Assembly (NCBI GenBank): GCA_035477215.1
Contig: DATIKU010000044.1
Location: 62,001-126,000 of the forward strand
Direction: 5' to 3'
DNA from: Spirochaetota bacterium
GTDB lineage: Bacteria; Spirochaetota; UBA4802; UBA5368
DNA length: 64,000 nt
In this document: piece after piece, positions 24,834-33,772 of the stretch
Layout of the letters: each line of letters begins with the position of its first letter
How positions within the stretch are numbered: position 1 is the first letter of the stretch
Position numbers and translations under genes: made by a program
Notes under the pieces: generated by a model
Database searches by the model: none
Seen by the model: the letters and a program-made list of their open reading frames with translations, nothing else
What the model was told of the DNA's origin: nothing

Positions 24834-27320
24834 TTACTTTATTTCGATCCTGTAGGGATACAGAAAAAGCCAGGCCTCGTCGCCGTGGTAGAGGTTCTGA
24901 AGCGCGTTTCTGATAGGTTCGATCGCGGCGAGAGCGTCACCGGCGGTGGCCGAGCCGAGCATTTCGACGACCGAGGACCTGCGCGACGGGAGATGGAGCA
25001 CGCGGCAGCGGCGCTCGACCCCCGCCATCCCTTTGGCGTACTCTATCGCGGCCACCAGTCCGCCGATGGAATCGACCAGCGCGCGCTCCTTCGCGCGGCT
25101 TCCAGCAAAGACACGGCCCTCGGCGACACCCGGGATGTTCTCTTTGGATATCCCGCGGCCCTTTTCCACCTTTTCGGTGAAGCCCCGGTAGATGAAATCC
25201 ACCGCTTTTTGTAAAAGCTCCCGCTCGCGCGCCGAGATATCCCTCGACTCGTCGAAGATATCGGCGAACTCGCTCATCTTGATGACGTCCTTGTTGATGC
25301 CGAGCGTCGCGTAGAGTTTACTGAGATTCACCTTGCCCATCACGACCCCGATCGATCCGGTGACCGTGCCGCCGCCGCTGAAGATTTTATCGCCCGTGCA
25401 GGCTATATAATAGCCCCCCGAGGCGGCGATGTTGCCGAATGAAAAGACCACCGGCTTGTTGTACTTCTTTTTCATCTCGAGGAGCGCGTGCCACATAAAA
25501 TCCGACGCTGTCGCCGAACCGCCGCCGGAATTAACCCGGATGACAACGGCGCGCACGGAGGGATCGCCGAAGACCCGTTCGAGCATTTTCCGGAACGACT
25601 CGTCGCCCGTCGCGTCCGGCCCGAGCAGGCCGGAGCGGCGCTCTTCGCCCCGTATGATGGAGCCGGTAACGTGCACCACGGCGATCGCGGGGACGGGCCC
25701 CCATTCAACCAGCCGGCGTTTCCGGGCGATGTATTCCTCCATCTTCACGAGCCTTTTAGCGCCGGGCCCGTCACCCGTTATCTTTTTCTCGAGTTCGGAC
25801 GGATACGCCACCTCGTCGACGAAGCGTCCGACTTTCGCATCATCGGGCGCCAGGAACCCGCGCGCAAACAGCGCATCGATCTCTCCGCGCGAAAAACCAC
25901 GGTCCGCCGCGATATCGTCCAGGTACTGTGTATTCAGATCCGAAAGAAGCTCCGTCAGGTTTTCGCGGTGTGCCTCGGACATGCCCTCGCGGGTGAACGG
26001 CTCGTTGAATGATTTATATTTGCCTTTCGATATCGATTCAAACCGCACGCCGGCCTTGTCCATTAGTCCCTTGAAAAAGTATACCTCGGCGACGAGGCCC
26101 GTGAACGCGAAGGGAGTGTTGGGGGCCAGACAGACCTCGTCAGCCGCCGCGGCGAGATAATACTCTTTGTTCCCAATGGAAGCAAGGGCCGCGTAGACTT
26201 TTTTGCCCGAGGCCCTGAAGCGCTTTATCGCCGCCCTCGCTTCCTGTACCTGCGCGAATCCCAGCGGCATGCTGTCGATTTTAAGCATAACCGCCGCGAT
26301 CGCCGGGTCGGCCGCGGCCTCGTCCAGTGCCGCGATCATGTCGTGAAACGAAGGGCGCGCCTCTCCCAGTATCCGCTCCTGCTCTATCTCGTTCATGCTT
26401 TCGGCAAAACGTATCGCGAGCACGCCCTTCGCCGCCGGGACGGCGTCGCGGTATTTCGCCGCCGTGAGCGCGATCCCGTACGCGGCCGCGCGGGGACTGC
26501 CATGCGCGCCCGCGGCGTTGAAATAGTCAAGGATGAGCGTCGATCCGCGCGGGCCCTCGAATTCGATGGGGACGAGGACCCCGGCCGAAAATTTTCGTCC
26601 CGGGGTTGTCCCGGCGAAGAGCATGATGTCGCGCGGCAGCCTGAGGTCGGCCGCAATATATAAGCCGTCGCGGTCGAAGCGCTGGCCGTAGCGGCGGACG
26701 GCGTCGAAAGAAAGTGACACCCTGTCCCCGTACGGCCGCACCGATACCGAATAGACCTCGCTCCTGGGCGCAGCACCCTGTCCGACGCGCGGCTCGTTCA
26801 TATCGCGAAGCGCGTAGCCGAACGAAACAAAGCGCACCGGTCGAAGCACCGCCCCCGCCGTAACCGAGCGATACCGGTCGTAACCCTCGCTCGCCCCCGC
26901 GCTGAACGAATACGCCCCGCCCAGGCCGAATACGTTGCCGAAAAACAGGCCCTTGGCGATTGTGGCGATATTCATGTGCGCGCCCGTAAAGCTCCGCGCC
27001 GCCGGGTCGTACAGGTCTCCGATACGCAGATACGACAGCGTGAACCCGGCGAACGCAAGGGCCGCCAGGTGGTCCGAACCGTCGCGGCCTTCGTAGCGGA
27101 GAAGCCGGTAGCTCATGAAGGGCGCGGCGCTATCGCCCGCGAACGCAGGATTCACAAACTGCGCCCCGACGAGGTTCGCGTTGCTCGCCGGAGCGCTTCG
27201 GCGGAGTGCCGAGAGCGGGTCCGTCGGGGGTGAGGCGACGGCCGAAAGCGCGCACGCAAGCACGGCGGCACCGGCCGCGAGCTTACAGGATTTTAATGCC
27301 GATAACCGTAATGTCGTCAT
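24834..27320 (-). CDS. sppA: SppA-type signal peptide peptidase with an extra N-terminal barrel-like region
   Basis: About 828 residues from ATG 27320. A signal peptide (ACALSAVASPP) is followed by about 250 residues of alternating beta-like sequence opening LVGAQFVNPAFAGDSAAP, which resembles PorV/UPF0164-like outer-membrane barrels and is not found in classical SppA. From about residue 265 the tandem SppA domains begin: the catalytic Lys in SIGNKEYYLAAAADEV, then RVNSGGGSATASDF and the Ser in FGNIAASGGYYIAC. SppA proteases digest cleaved signal peptides at the membrane. The start codon lies within the last 40 bp of the RsbU-type gene, so the two are coupled. Confidence 0.88.
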   Translation of the reverse strand: MTTLRLSALKSCKLAAGAAVLACALSAVASPPTDPLSALRRSAPASNANLVGAQFVNPAFAGDSAAPFMSYRLLRYEGRDGSDHLAALAFAGFTLSYLRIGDLYDPAARSFTGAHMNIATIAKGLFFGNVFGLGGAYSFSAGASEGYDRYRSVTAGAVLRPVRFVSFGYALRDMNEPRVGQGAAPRSEVYSVSVRPYGDRVSLSFDAVRRYGQRFDRDGLYIAADLRLPRDIMLFAGTTPGRKFSAGVLVPIEFEGPRGSTLILDYFNAAGAHGSPRAAAYGIALTAAKYRDAVPAAKGVLAIRFAESMNEIEQERILGEARPSFHDMIAALDEAAADPAIAAVMLKIDSMPLGFAQVQEARAAIKRFRASGKKVYAALASIGNKEYYLAAAADEVCLAPNTPFAFTGLVAEVYFFKGLMDKAGVRFESISKGKYKSFNEPFTREGMSEAHRENLTELLSDLNTQYLDDIAADRGFSRGEIDALFARGFLAPDDAKVGRFVDEVAYPSELEKKITGDGPGAKRLVKMEEYIARKRRLVEWGPVPAIAVVHVTGSIIRGEERRSGLLGPDATGDESFRKMLERVFGDPSVRAVVIRVNSGGGSATASDFMWHALLEMKKKYNKPVVFSFGNIAASGGYYIACTGDKIFSGGGTVTGSIGVVMGKVNLSKLYATLGINKDVIKMSEFADIFDESRDISARERELLQKAVDFIYRGFTEKVEKGRGISKENIPGVAEGRVFAGSRAKERALVDSIGGLVAAIEYAKGMAGVERRCRVLHLPSRRSSVVEMLGSATAGDALAAIEPIRNALQNLYHGDEAWLFLYPYRIEIK

Positions 27321-29484
27321 GGATCGCCTCGCCAAAGCTTTCAGCCTTCTCCCGGATCATGCGTATCTTTTCCTCGATTCCCGCGTCGCGCGAGCGCGAC
27401 ACCACCTCGAGCAGCCTGCTCTCGCAGAACTGTTCCCCGGTCTTTTCGTCGTAGAGCTCCACCAGGCCGTCCGTGTAGAGGATGAGCTCATCGCCCCGGT
27501 TGAATGCGAATCGCGAAGAAGAATAATTGGCGTCGGGATCGGCCCCCAGTATCTTGGACCGCCCCTCCAGCGTGGACAGGTCCTTTCGGCCCGAGCGGAC
27601 GAGCACCGGCGCGCAATGTCCCGCATTGATGTACGCCATCTCGCGCGAGGACTTGTCGTAGACCCCGACGAAGAGCGTGATCAGATCGACGCCGTTGTAG
27701 CGTCGGGTGAGGAAGTGGTTTACCTCCTCCACGGCCTTCTCGATGGTCTTCTTCTCCATCAGCATCGCGTTGATGATGCTGCTCGTCATCGAGAGTATCA
27801 TGGCCGCCGAAAGCCCATGGCCAGAAACGTCCGCAATGACCAGGGCAGTCCTGTTCCTGTCGACGGTGATGAAATCATAGTAATCGCCGGTGACCTTTAC
27901 ATAGGGTCGGTTGTAATAATGGATGGCGAGTCCTCTCTTCTCGGGCGTCCGTTCGGGGAAAAGGCGCAACTGGATCGACGATGCTATATCGAGCTCCCGC
28001 TCGAAGCTCCGCTGCGTTATATAATCGTTGAACAGCCGGTCATTCTCTATGAGCTGGTAGAGCTGCATGGAGACCGTCTGGAGATAGCCGACCTCGTCGT
28101 CGCTGAAAAAGACGTCTCCCTCCTTGTCGCCGACCATCAAAGCGCCCCTGATCTCCCCGTCCCTTATAAGCGGCACGGCGATGAGCACGTCCCGCTCCTT
28201 CATGAACCGGTAGACGCTTTCCTCGACGGCTCCATTTTGGATGAGCGTGTAGCGGAGCATCGTCACCGGGCTTTCGGAGAAAAAGCGGTAGAGCGCCGAC
28301 TCCCGCGACAGCGGCTCGGTGTGGCGCGCAAGCTCTGCCTGGAGCGCCCCGGGGTGGTCCTCGAAAAGGATGAGGCGCGGCGGAGGCGTCCCCGCGACGG
28401 CGACCACTTCGGCGAATATCTTCTCGAGCTTCACGTGCAATTCCGCGGGAGAGGAGACGAACTCCGCTATCGTCTGCAGGGATTCGGCGTAGCGGTCGCG
28501 TCCGGCGCTGAGCGCATCCCGCAGCCAGTCTCCGGCGCTGAATTTCGCCTTCAACAGAAGGATCATGCCCGCGGCGAAGAGCGCGGCGTCGAGCAGCATC
28601 CCGGTGGGAAAGGACGATACCGTCAGGATATAGTACAGGCCTCCCCCACCGGCCGCGGCGATCGCGGCGTTGAGGATGATCACCACGGCGCCTTTCCCGA
28701 TATAGGGCGTTACGTTGAAGAAATTGTTTTCCAGGAGCCTGTTCCCCACGCAGAGGGGGATTACAAGCATCAGGCCCGGGCCAAGCGCCGGCGGGACCTG
28801 GACGCAAGCACAGAGACGAAGCGCGAAAAACAGAACGGGAACGAGAAAGCCGAATGTCATGCATGCCATAATGGTGACGTTACGACGCAAAAGGTATCCG
28901 TTTCGGGCTCTTATTGTGGAAAAGGCAAGGCTCCCTATGGCGAAGAGCGAACACAGAATGAGATATATCGCGAGGATTTGAAGCACAACGGTCCCGCCCG
29001 GTCCCGATGGAAACGCGATCGAGGCGAGAACGATCCCGGCCCCGGGCACCAGTGAAACGGCCGCAGCAGCCTGGCTTGTCTTCCTATTGGTGAGGTTGAA
29101 GCCGATCACGACACCCGCGTACCCCAGCAATACTCCCGTAAGCACGTATGCCGGAACAAACGCGGCGCGCGAAAAAAGGTCGACGAGGAAAAAGCAGTGA
29201 AGGCATAGCGCGAAACCGAACCAGCTGAAAAGCCGGGCGAGTCGCCGGTGGGGATGTATGATACGGATGATGAAAGCCCAGACGAACTGGATGTCCGCGC
29301 AGGCGATAAGGAAGAGCAAGAACCACAGCGAATCCGCGCCGCTGTCGAGCCCGGGGAAGGCCGCTCCCGCCGGACCCACCACGGACTGTCCGTGGAGCGC
29401 GAACTCACGCACAGCCAGAAAAGAGAACGCGTTGAGAAGGGCGATCCCCGCAAGGAGGGCGGCGTTTGCCAGGTAGCGCGTCAT
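27283..29484 (-). CDS. Multi-TM RsbU/SpoIIE-type PP2C serine phosphatase with a GAF-like domain
   Basis: 733 residues from ATG 29484 (ATGA overlap with the previous gene). The first 320 residues have about nine transmembrane helices, then a GAF-like sensor (about 350-500) and a PP2C phosphatase domain at the C-terminus. The metal-binding residues are intact: VTGDYYDFITVD, VIADVSGHGLSAAM, LYTDGLVEL and HDDITVIGI. Such proteins dephosphorylate anti-sigma-factor antagonists or control c-di-GMP-like responses through partner switching. No STAS or anti-sigma gene is adjacent. It sits directly after a degenerate sister protein. Confidence 0.9.
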   Translation of the reverse strand: MTRYLANAALLAGIALLNAFSFLAVREFALHGQSVVGPAGAAFPGLDSGADSLWFLLFLIACADIQFVWAFIIRIIHPHRRLARLFSWFGFALCLHCFFLVDLFSRAAFVPAYVLTGVLLGYAGVVIGFNLTNRKTSQAAAAVSLVPGAGIVLASIAFPSGPGGTVVLQILAIYLILCSLFAIGSLAFSTIRARNGYLLRRNVTIMACMTFGFLVPVLFFALRLCACVQVPPALGPGLMLVIPLCVGNRLLENNFFNVTPYIGKGAVVIILNAAIAAAGGGGLYYILTVSSFPTGMLLDAALFAAGMILLLKAKFSAGDWLRDALSAGRDRYAESLQTIAEFVSSPAELHVKLEKIFAEVVAVAGTPPPRLILFEDHPGALQAELARHTEPLSRESALYRFFSESPVTMLRYTLIQNGAVEESVYRFMKERDVLIAVPLIRDGEIRGALMVGDKEGDVFFSDDEVGYLQTVSMQLYQLIENDRLFNDYITQRSFERELDIASSIQLRLFPERTPEKRGLAIHYYNRPYVKVTGDYYDFITVDRNRTALVIADVSGHGLSAAMILSMTSSIINAMLMEKKTIEKAVEEVNHFLTRRYNGVDLITLFVGVYDKSSREMAYINAGHCAPVLVRSGRKDLSTLEGRSKILGADPDANYSSSRFAFNRGDELILYTDGLVELYDEKTGEQFCESRLLEVVSRSRDAGIEEKIRMIREKAESFGEAIHDDITVIGIKIL

Positions 29485-30875
29485 GAACGTTCCTCCATGC
29501 GCACCATGACCAGCAGTCTGTCGCTCGAGCCCGCCCCCGCGCTTTCCGAAAGCGAGCGGACCATCGCCGATCGAAGCTTCGAGAGCGGTGCGCCGTGGTT
29601 CCTTTCCATGAGGTCCGCGAAGGCGGGCAGGTTTTCGACAAGAGCCCGGTAAAAGGAATCGCAGCACAGAATCATGATATCGCCCGGCTGCATACGCAGG
29701 GACTGCGTCGTTCCCCGGCCTTCCCTGCGGCGGGGATAAAGCCCTCCGCCGCGACGGTAAACAAGCGGCGCGGGATATCCGTAATTGGAGAATACAAACT
29801 CCCCGTTCTGCTTCAGCGAGCCGTGCATGATGACGAGGTCCTGCGCATGGAGATGCTTGTCCCGTATTATACGCTTCATCCGGGCAAGCACCCCGGAGGG
29901 CGAAAGCCCCAGGCGCGCGAAGCTCTGCAGTACCGATTGCACCCCGGGCATTAGGATGGATGTCCCGGCTATATTGCTCTTTATTCTGTATGTGGATATC
30001 CGTATGTCGTCCTCGACGGCGTCATTTTTGAACACGTCGTAAAATTCACGGATCATGAGGGATGTCGTTTCGTGATATACCCGCAGTTCGAACCTGCCTA
30101 TCACCGCGCCCGCCGACGGAAGGAAATTCTTCTGCACTCGCGCGGCAAGCTCGTACTCCTTCTCAAGCTCCTTCTTCCTGACGATCTCGTTGAAGAAAAA
30201 GCGGTTGACCGAGAGTATGGCGATCTTCGATGCGAATATCCGAAGCAGCCTTATTTCCCCGGGCGAGAACCTGCGACGCTGCCCCCCGGTGGCGATGAAG
30301 CCCAGAAACATTTCATGGTAGTAGATGGGCACGACCACCTCGGCGCCGAGGCGGTCGAGCTCGGCGATGATGGAGCCTTCGAAGTGGATGGAGGGATTCA
30401 GCTTGCCCCGCACGATGACGTCTTCCGGGCCGTTTATCACCCTGAAGAGCAGGTTGTCTTTCGATATCCTGGCGTTGCGGATTATCTTCCGCCGCTTGTT
30501 CTTCTGGTAGAAGATGTTGAACTCGTCCCTGTCGTGGTAGTAGAAAATGAGCATGCCCGTTCCGACCTTGATGAGGTCGAGTATCTGGTCGAAGGTCGTG
30601 CGAAGCACCTCGTCGAACGACTCGATGTTGAGGATGGAATCCACCGTCTGGACGTAGAGGTCGTTGTAGCGTATTGGGCTGATGTATGAGTCTATGATGG
30701 TGTGCAGGTAGTTGACAACGGGCAGAAGCGATATGATCACGGCGAAAAAGAAAACCGCGGAAAAAGCGCCATCCAGCTCGAGCATGGCGAGCCCGCCCGC
30801 GAACGCAAGGAGCAGCGCCATAAAAAGCAAGTTTACCCCGTAAGTCAGGGAGATGTTCTTGATCCTGTTTCTCAT
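29481..30875 (-). CDS. Degenerate (pseudo) PP2C-type regulator with two TM helices and a GAF-like domain
   Basis: 464 residues: two N-terminal helices, a GAF-like domain (about 75-225), a short coiled region KKELEKEYELAARVQKNFLP typical of RsbU linkers, then a PP2C-like fold. The metal ligands of the fold have been lost: where active members have GDYYDF and ADVSGHG this has IREFYDVF and YRIKSNIAG, and HDD near the end is SSDR. It is therefore predicted to be catalytically dead. It overlaps tmk upstream and the active RsbU-type gene downstream by 4 bp each, and may bind the same substrate or act as its partner. Confidence 0.8.
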   Translation of the reverse strand: MRNRIKNISLTYGVNLLFMALLLAFAGGLAMLELDGAFSAVFFFAVIISLLPVVNYLHTIIDSYISPIRYNDLYVQTVDSILNIESFDEVLRTTFDQILDLIKVGTGMLIFYYHDRDEFNIFYQKNKRRKIIRNARISKDNLLFRVINGPEDVIVRGKLNPSIHFEGSIIAELDRLGAEVVVPIYYHEMFLGFIATGGQRRRFSPGEIRLLRIFASKIAILSVNRFFFNEIVRKKELEKEYELAARVQKNFLPSAGAVIGRFELRVYHETTSLMIREFYDVFKNDAVEDDIRISTYRIKSNIAGTSILMPGVQSVLQSFARLGLSPSGVLARMKRIIRDKHLHAQDLVIMHGSLKQNGEFVFSNYGYPAPLVYRRGGGLYPRRREGRGTTQSLRMQPGDIMILCCDSFYRALVENLPAFADLMERNHGAPLSKLRSAMVRSLSESAGAGSSDRLLVMVRMEERS

Positions 30876-31489
30876 GCCTCAAGGAGTGAGTCTATATCGC
30901 GCACAACGGTTTCAATGATTGACTGCGCCGGCATCCGTCCGTCGAGTATAAGGAAACGCCCGTCGGCGATGGACAGATAGGCCGCCCGGACCGACGCCTG
31001 AAAATCCTCCCTCTCGAACGCGTCCTTACCGGCCGACGCGCCGCCCCTGGCCCGCACCCTGCGCAGGGCCTCCGCGGGTTCAAGGTCCAGCAGGTAGACA
31101 CGGTCCGGCTCGGGAAAGCCCCTGCGCCTGTTTTCATCGATCACACGGCCGGCCTCGAGCCCCAGCGCACCCTGGTAGGCGGCGTTGGAATAATAATAAC
31201 GATCAAGGAGGACCATCTTCCCGCCATCGAGCGCGGGCCGGATGTTGGCCGCCACATCATCTTCCCTGTCCTCGATAAACAGTCGCACCTGATCTTCGGG
31301 GCCTGGCATCGCGTCGTTCTGGATCAACTCGCGTATCCTTCTCCCCCACGGTCCGTCCGATGGCTCCCGAAGCCTGACCACCGGGAACCCGGCGTTCGTG
31401 TAATGGGCGAACACCGCCTCGCAGATGGTCGTCTTCCCCGAGCCGTCAATTCCCTCGAAAACAACGAAGAGCGGACCAACGCCCTTCAT
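30872..31489 (-). CDS. tmk: Thymidylate kinase
   Basis: 205 residues with the P-loop FEGIDGSGKTT at the N-terminus, the DR(Y/H) motif LLDRYYYSNAAYQGA and the REPSDGPWG loop. It phosphorylates dTMP to dTDP and is essential for DNA synthesis. The ATG overlaps the pgi stop and the TGA overlaps the next start, so this essential gene is embedded in a coupled operon with signalling proteins. The lid region RGGASAGKDAFER is Arg- and Gly-rich, as in the long-lid type. Confidence 0.93.
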   Translation of the reverse strand: MKGVGPLFVVFEGIDGSGKTTICEAVFAHYTNAGFPVVRLREPSDGPWGRRIRELIQNDAMPGPEDQVRLFIEDREDDVAANIRPALDGGKMVLLDRYYYSNAAYQGALGLEAGRVIDENRRRGFPEPDRVYLLDLEPAEALRRVRARGGASAGKDAFEREDFQASVRAAYLSIADGRFLILDGRMPAQSIIETVVRDIDSLLEA

Positions 31490-32883
31490 AGGATGTAATC
31501 GTCCCTCTTGCTCGACCCCCGATCGAACTGCTCTTTGAAGCGCTCGAACCCGGGCCGATCGAGAAGAGCGAAGGTGAATTGCTTGCCCTGCTCCACCGCC
31601 GGCTGGTCGTACGGATTGATGCCGTAGAGATATCCGGCATAGGCCGTCTGCATTTCAAAAAACATTATGAGCTCGCCGATAGTCCCCGCGTCGAGGCGCG
31701 GCAGGATGATCGAGGCGTTCGGGCGCGAGGCCTCGCGCAGCACCAGCTCGGTGGCGGACTCCTCGAAGCGGTTGAGTCCTCGCAGGCTCTTGCGTGATAT
31801 ATAATCCACCTCGGGGACTCCCGGATAGAAATCGGGAATCTCCACGTCGCAACCGAAATCGCTCAGCTTGAGGAAGGTGATAACCTTGTCGTTGGGCCCC
31901 TCCAGGTAGAGCTGTAGCTGCGAATGCTGGTCGATGGTTCCCAGCGCCGGAACCGGCGTAAGCCCCGAGACAACCGGCCGGCCCTCGATATCGCGGTTTT
32001 TCCCGAGGGACTCGGCCCAAAGCTGGCGGTACCAGTCGGCGAAAAGAAAGAGCTTCTTTGTATAGGGCATGAGCACGTTGATGCGCTTGCCCCGGGCCCT
32101 GTCGAACAGGTAGTGAAAGGCCGCGCACAGAAGCGGGGCGTTCCGGAAAAGGTCCGCGCCGTAGTAGCGTTCGACGGCCGTGCGCGCGCCCGAAAGCATA
32201 CCCCCGATATCGATCCCCATGAACGCGGCGGGCACGAGCCCCACGGCCGAGAGCACCGAAAACCGCCCTCCAACGTTCTGGGGGACGGGAAAGGTCATAA
32301 ACCCCTCGTCCGTGGCGATTTTTCTGAGCACGCCCTTTTCCGGATCGGTTATCGCGACCACGTGCTCGCGGTAGCGTTTGCCGACCTTCTTCTTCAGCAT
32401 TGAAAGGAGAATGGCGAAATTCGCGTTGGTCTCGGTCGTGCCCCCGGACTTCGAAATGACGAGAAAGAGCGTCTCTCTCACATCCATAACATCCGCCGCG
32501 GCGAGTATCTCGAACGGGTCCACGTTATCGAAGAAATACACCTTCGCCCTCTTCTTCCGCTTCCGCTCGTCGAGCTCGTTAAGATAAAGGTGGGAAAGGG
32601 CGTTCCTGAGCGCCTGCGCGCCGAGAGCCGACCCGCCGATCCCGATCACGGCCAGCGTCGAGAAGCGGTCCGCCACCGACTTTCTGAAGAGATCGATGGA
32701 GCGCGCGATGGAATCGTCATAGGGAATTTCGAGAAAGCCGAGCTTGGCCTCGGCCTTCTCGCGCGCCATCCTGTTGAGCGCCTCGGCGGCCAGGTCCCGT
32801 AGCCCCTCAAGTTCTTTCGGGGCTATGCCGTGTTCGGGGCCGATGGCCCCTTCCATGAAGTAATTATAATCGAAACGTATCAT
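31486..32883 (-). CDS. pgi: Glucose-6-phosphate isomerase
   Basis: 465 residues, in the short bacterial class. Conserved features are VIGIGGSALGAQAL near residue 80, ISKSGGTTETN (about 145), GGRFSVLSAVGLVPAAFMG, the Glu/His region TIDQHSQLQLYLEGP and a C-terminal lysine in GKQFTFALL near YGINPYDQPAVEQGK. It interconverts glucose-6-phosphate and fructose-6-phosphate. It starts at ATG 32883, overlapping the upstream stop by 4 bp. Confidence 0.95.
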   Translation of the reverse strand: MIRFDYNYFMEGAIGPEHGIAPKELEGLRDLAAEALNRMAREKAEAKLGFLEIPYDDSIARSIDLFRKSVADRFSTLAVIGIGGSALGAQALRNALSHLYLNELDERKRKKRAKVYFFDNVDPFEILAAADVMDVRETLFLVISKSGGTTETNANFAILLSMLKKKVGKRYREHVVAITDPEKGVLRKIATDEGFMTFPVPQNVGGRFSVLSAVGLVPAAFMGIDIGGMLSGARTAVERYYGADLFRNAPLLCAAFHYLFDRARGKRINVLMPYTKKLFLFADWYRQLWAESLGKNRDIEGRPVVSGLTPVPALGTIDQHSQLQLYLEGPNDKVITFLKLSDFGCDVEIPDFYPGVPEVDYISRKSLRGLNRFEESATELVLREASRPNASIILPRLDAGTIGELIMFFEMQTAYAGYLYGINPYDQPAVEQGKQFTFALLDRPGFERFKEQFDRGSSKRDDYIL

Positions 32884-33677
32884 GCGTTTCCTCCCGCTGA
32901 CTTTTCTCCGAGCCCGGGCTCTACATGCTCCAGGAACAGGGTTGTTGCGCCGATCGTCCCCAGGTTCAATGCCATAAAACCCAGCAGCGGCACAAGACTC
33001 AGGACCCAGAACGCAAGCCCCACACCCATCGTCATGTAGCGATAGCGCCAGAGCAGTCCAAGCTTGCTTTTAAAAACGAACCGGCGACGCTCAAGCGGGA
33101 AGTCGAAAAAACCGAAGCCGAAAAAAAACAGCGCGGACGCGAAACTCAACACGGAATAGAGCAGCCCGCCCGCCACGGGAACCAGGTTAAGGAACAGAAT
33201 GAGCACGTTGAACGCCACCAACATAAACAGGAGCTTGATGGTGTTCGCGGCTATCCTCGAGACGTCATCAAGAATCAACCGGAGCGTAAGCGATTCCTCA
33301 TGTTTTCCGCCGCCGAGGAGCTCCTCGACCCTGGCCGAGAGAGGATCGTTGAACGGCGCGGTGATGATGCTTCCCGCAATGGAATATAACAGGACCAGAA
33401 AAATTGTGAGCGCCGCGAGCAGAAAGGGCGTCGCCATCAGGCGCAGCAGGGCGAGATACCACGCATCCCCCTGTGGAACGAGCGAGACGAGCGCGGGATA
33501 TACGTGTGTCCACGAAAACCAGACCAGGGCAGAGAGCAGGGCAATATTGACAACGAATGGGATGATGAAATACCGCTTGAGCCCTTTCCGCTCACGGACA
33601 AGGCCGAGCGCGCGGAAAGGGGCTTGAAATCCACTGGCGAAAAGCGCCAGGCCCTGGCCGTTGACTTTCTTATTCAT
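32880..33677 (-). CDS. EI24/CysZ-family membrane protein
   Basis: 265 residues from MNKKVNGQG (33677; an eight-codon longer start exists). Four to five hydrophobic segments are seen, and the family-like AGSIITAPFNDPLSARVEELLGG follows the second pair. The last helices and the FFDFPLERRR loop match the EI24/CysZ domain. CysZ proteins move sulfate into cells; other members have unclear roles. It is the first gene of a coupled run with pgi and tmk, so a sulfate role is not supported by context. Confidence 0.78.
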   Translation of the reverse strand: MNKKVNGQGLALFASGFQAPFRALGLVRERKGLKRYFIIPFVVNIALLSALVWFSWTHVYPALVSLVPQGDAWYLALLRLMATPFLLAALTIFLVLLYSIAGSIITAPFNDPLSARVEELLGGGKHEESLTLRLILDDVSRIAANTIKLLFMLVAFNVLILFLNLVPVAGGLLYSVLSFASALFFFGFGFFDFPLERRRFVFKSKLGLLWRYRYMTMGVGLAFWVLSLVPLLGFMALNLGTIGATTLFLEHVEPGLGEKSAGGNA

Positions 33678-33772
33678 GATTGTGCCTTTCCTGTCATCCA
33701 ACGAAAGTGTGGAACGGAAGTGTACACGCCGTTTTTCCGGATGTCAAACAAAATACGCACGCCGGTAACGGG

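Noticed and set aside
27115-29055. 646-codon plus-strand ORF over the RsbU-type and SppA genes
   Set aside because: It is a high-GC shadow of the phosphatase reading frame; residues look random and the minus-strand genes are secure.
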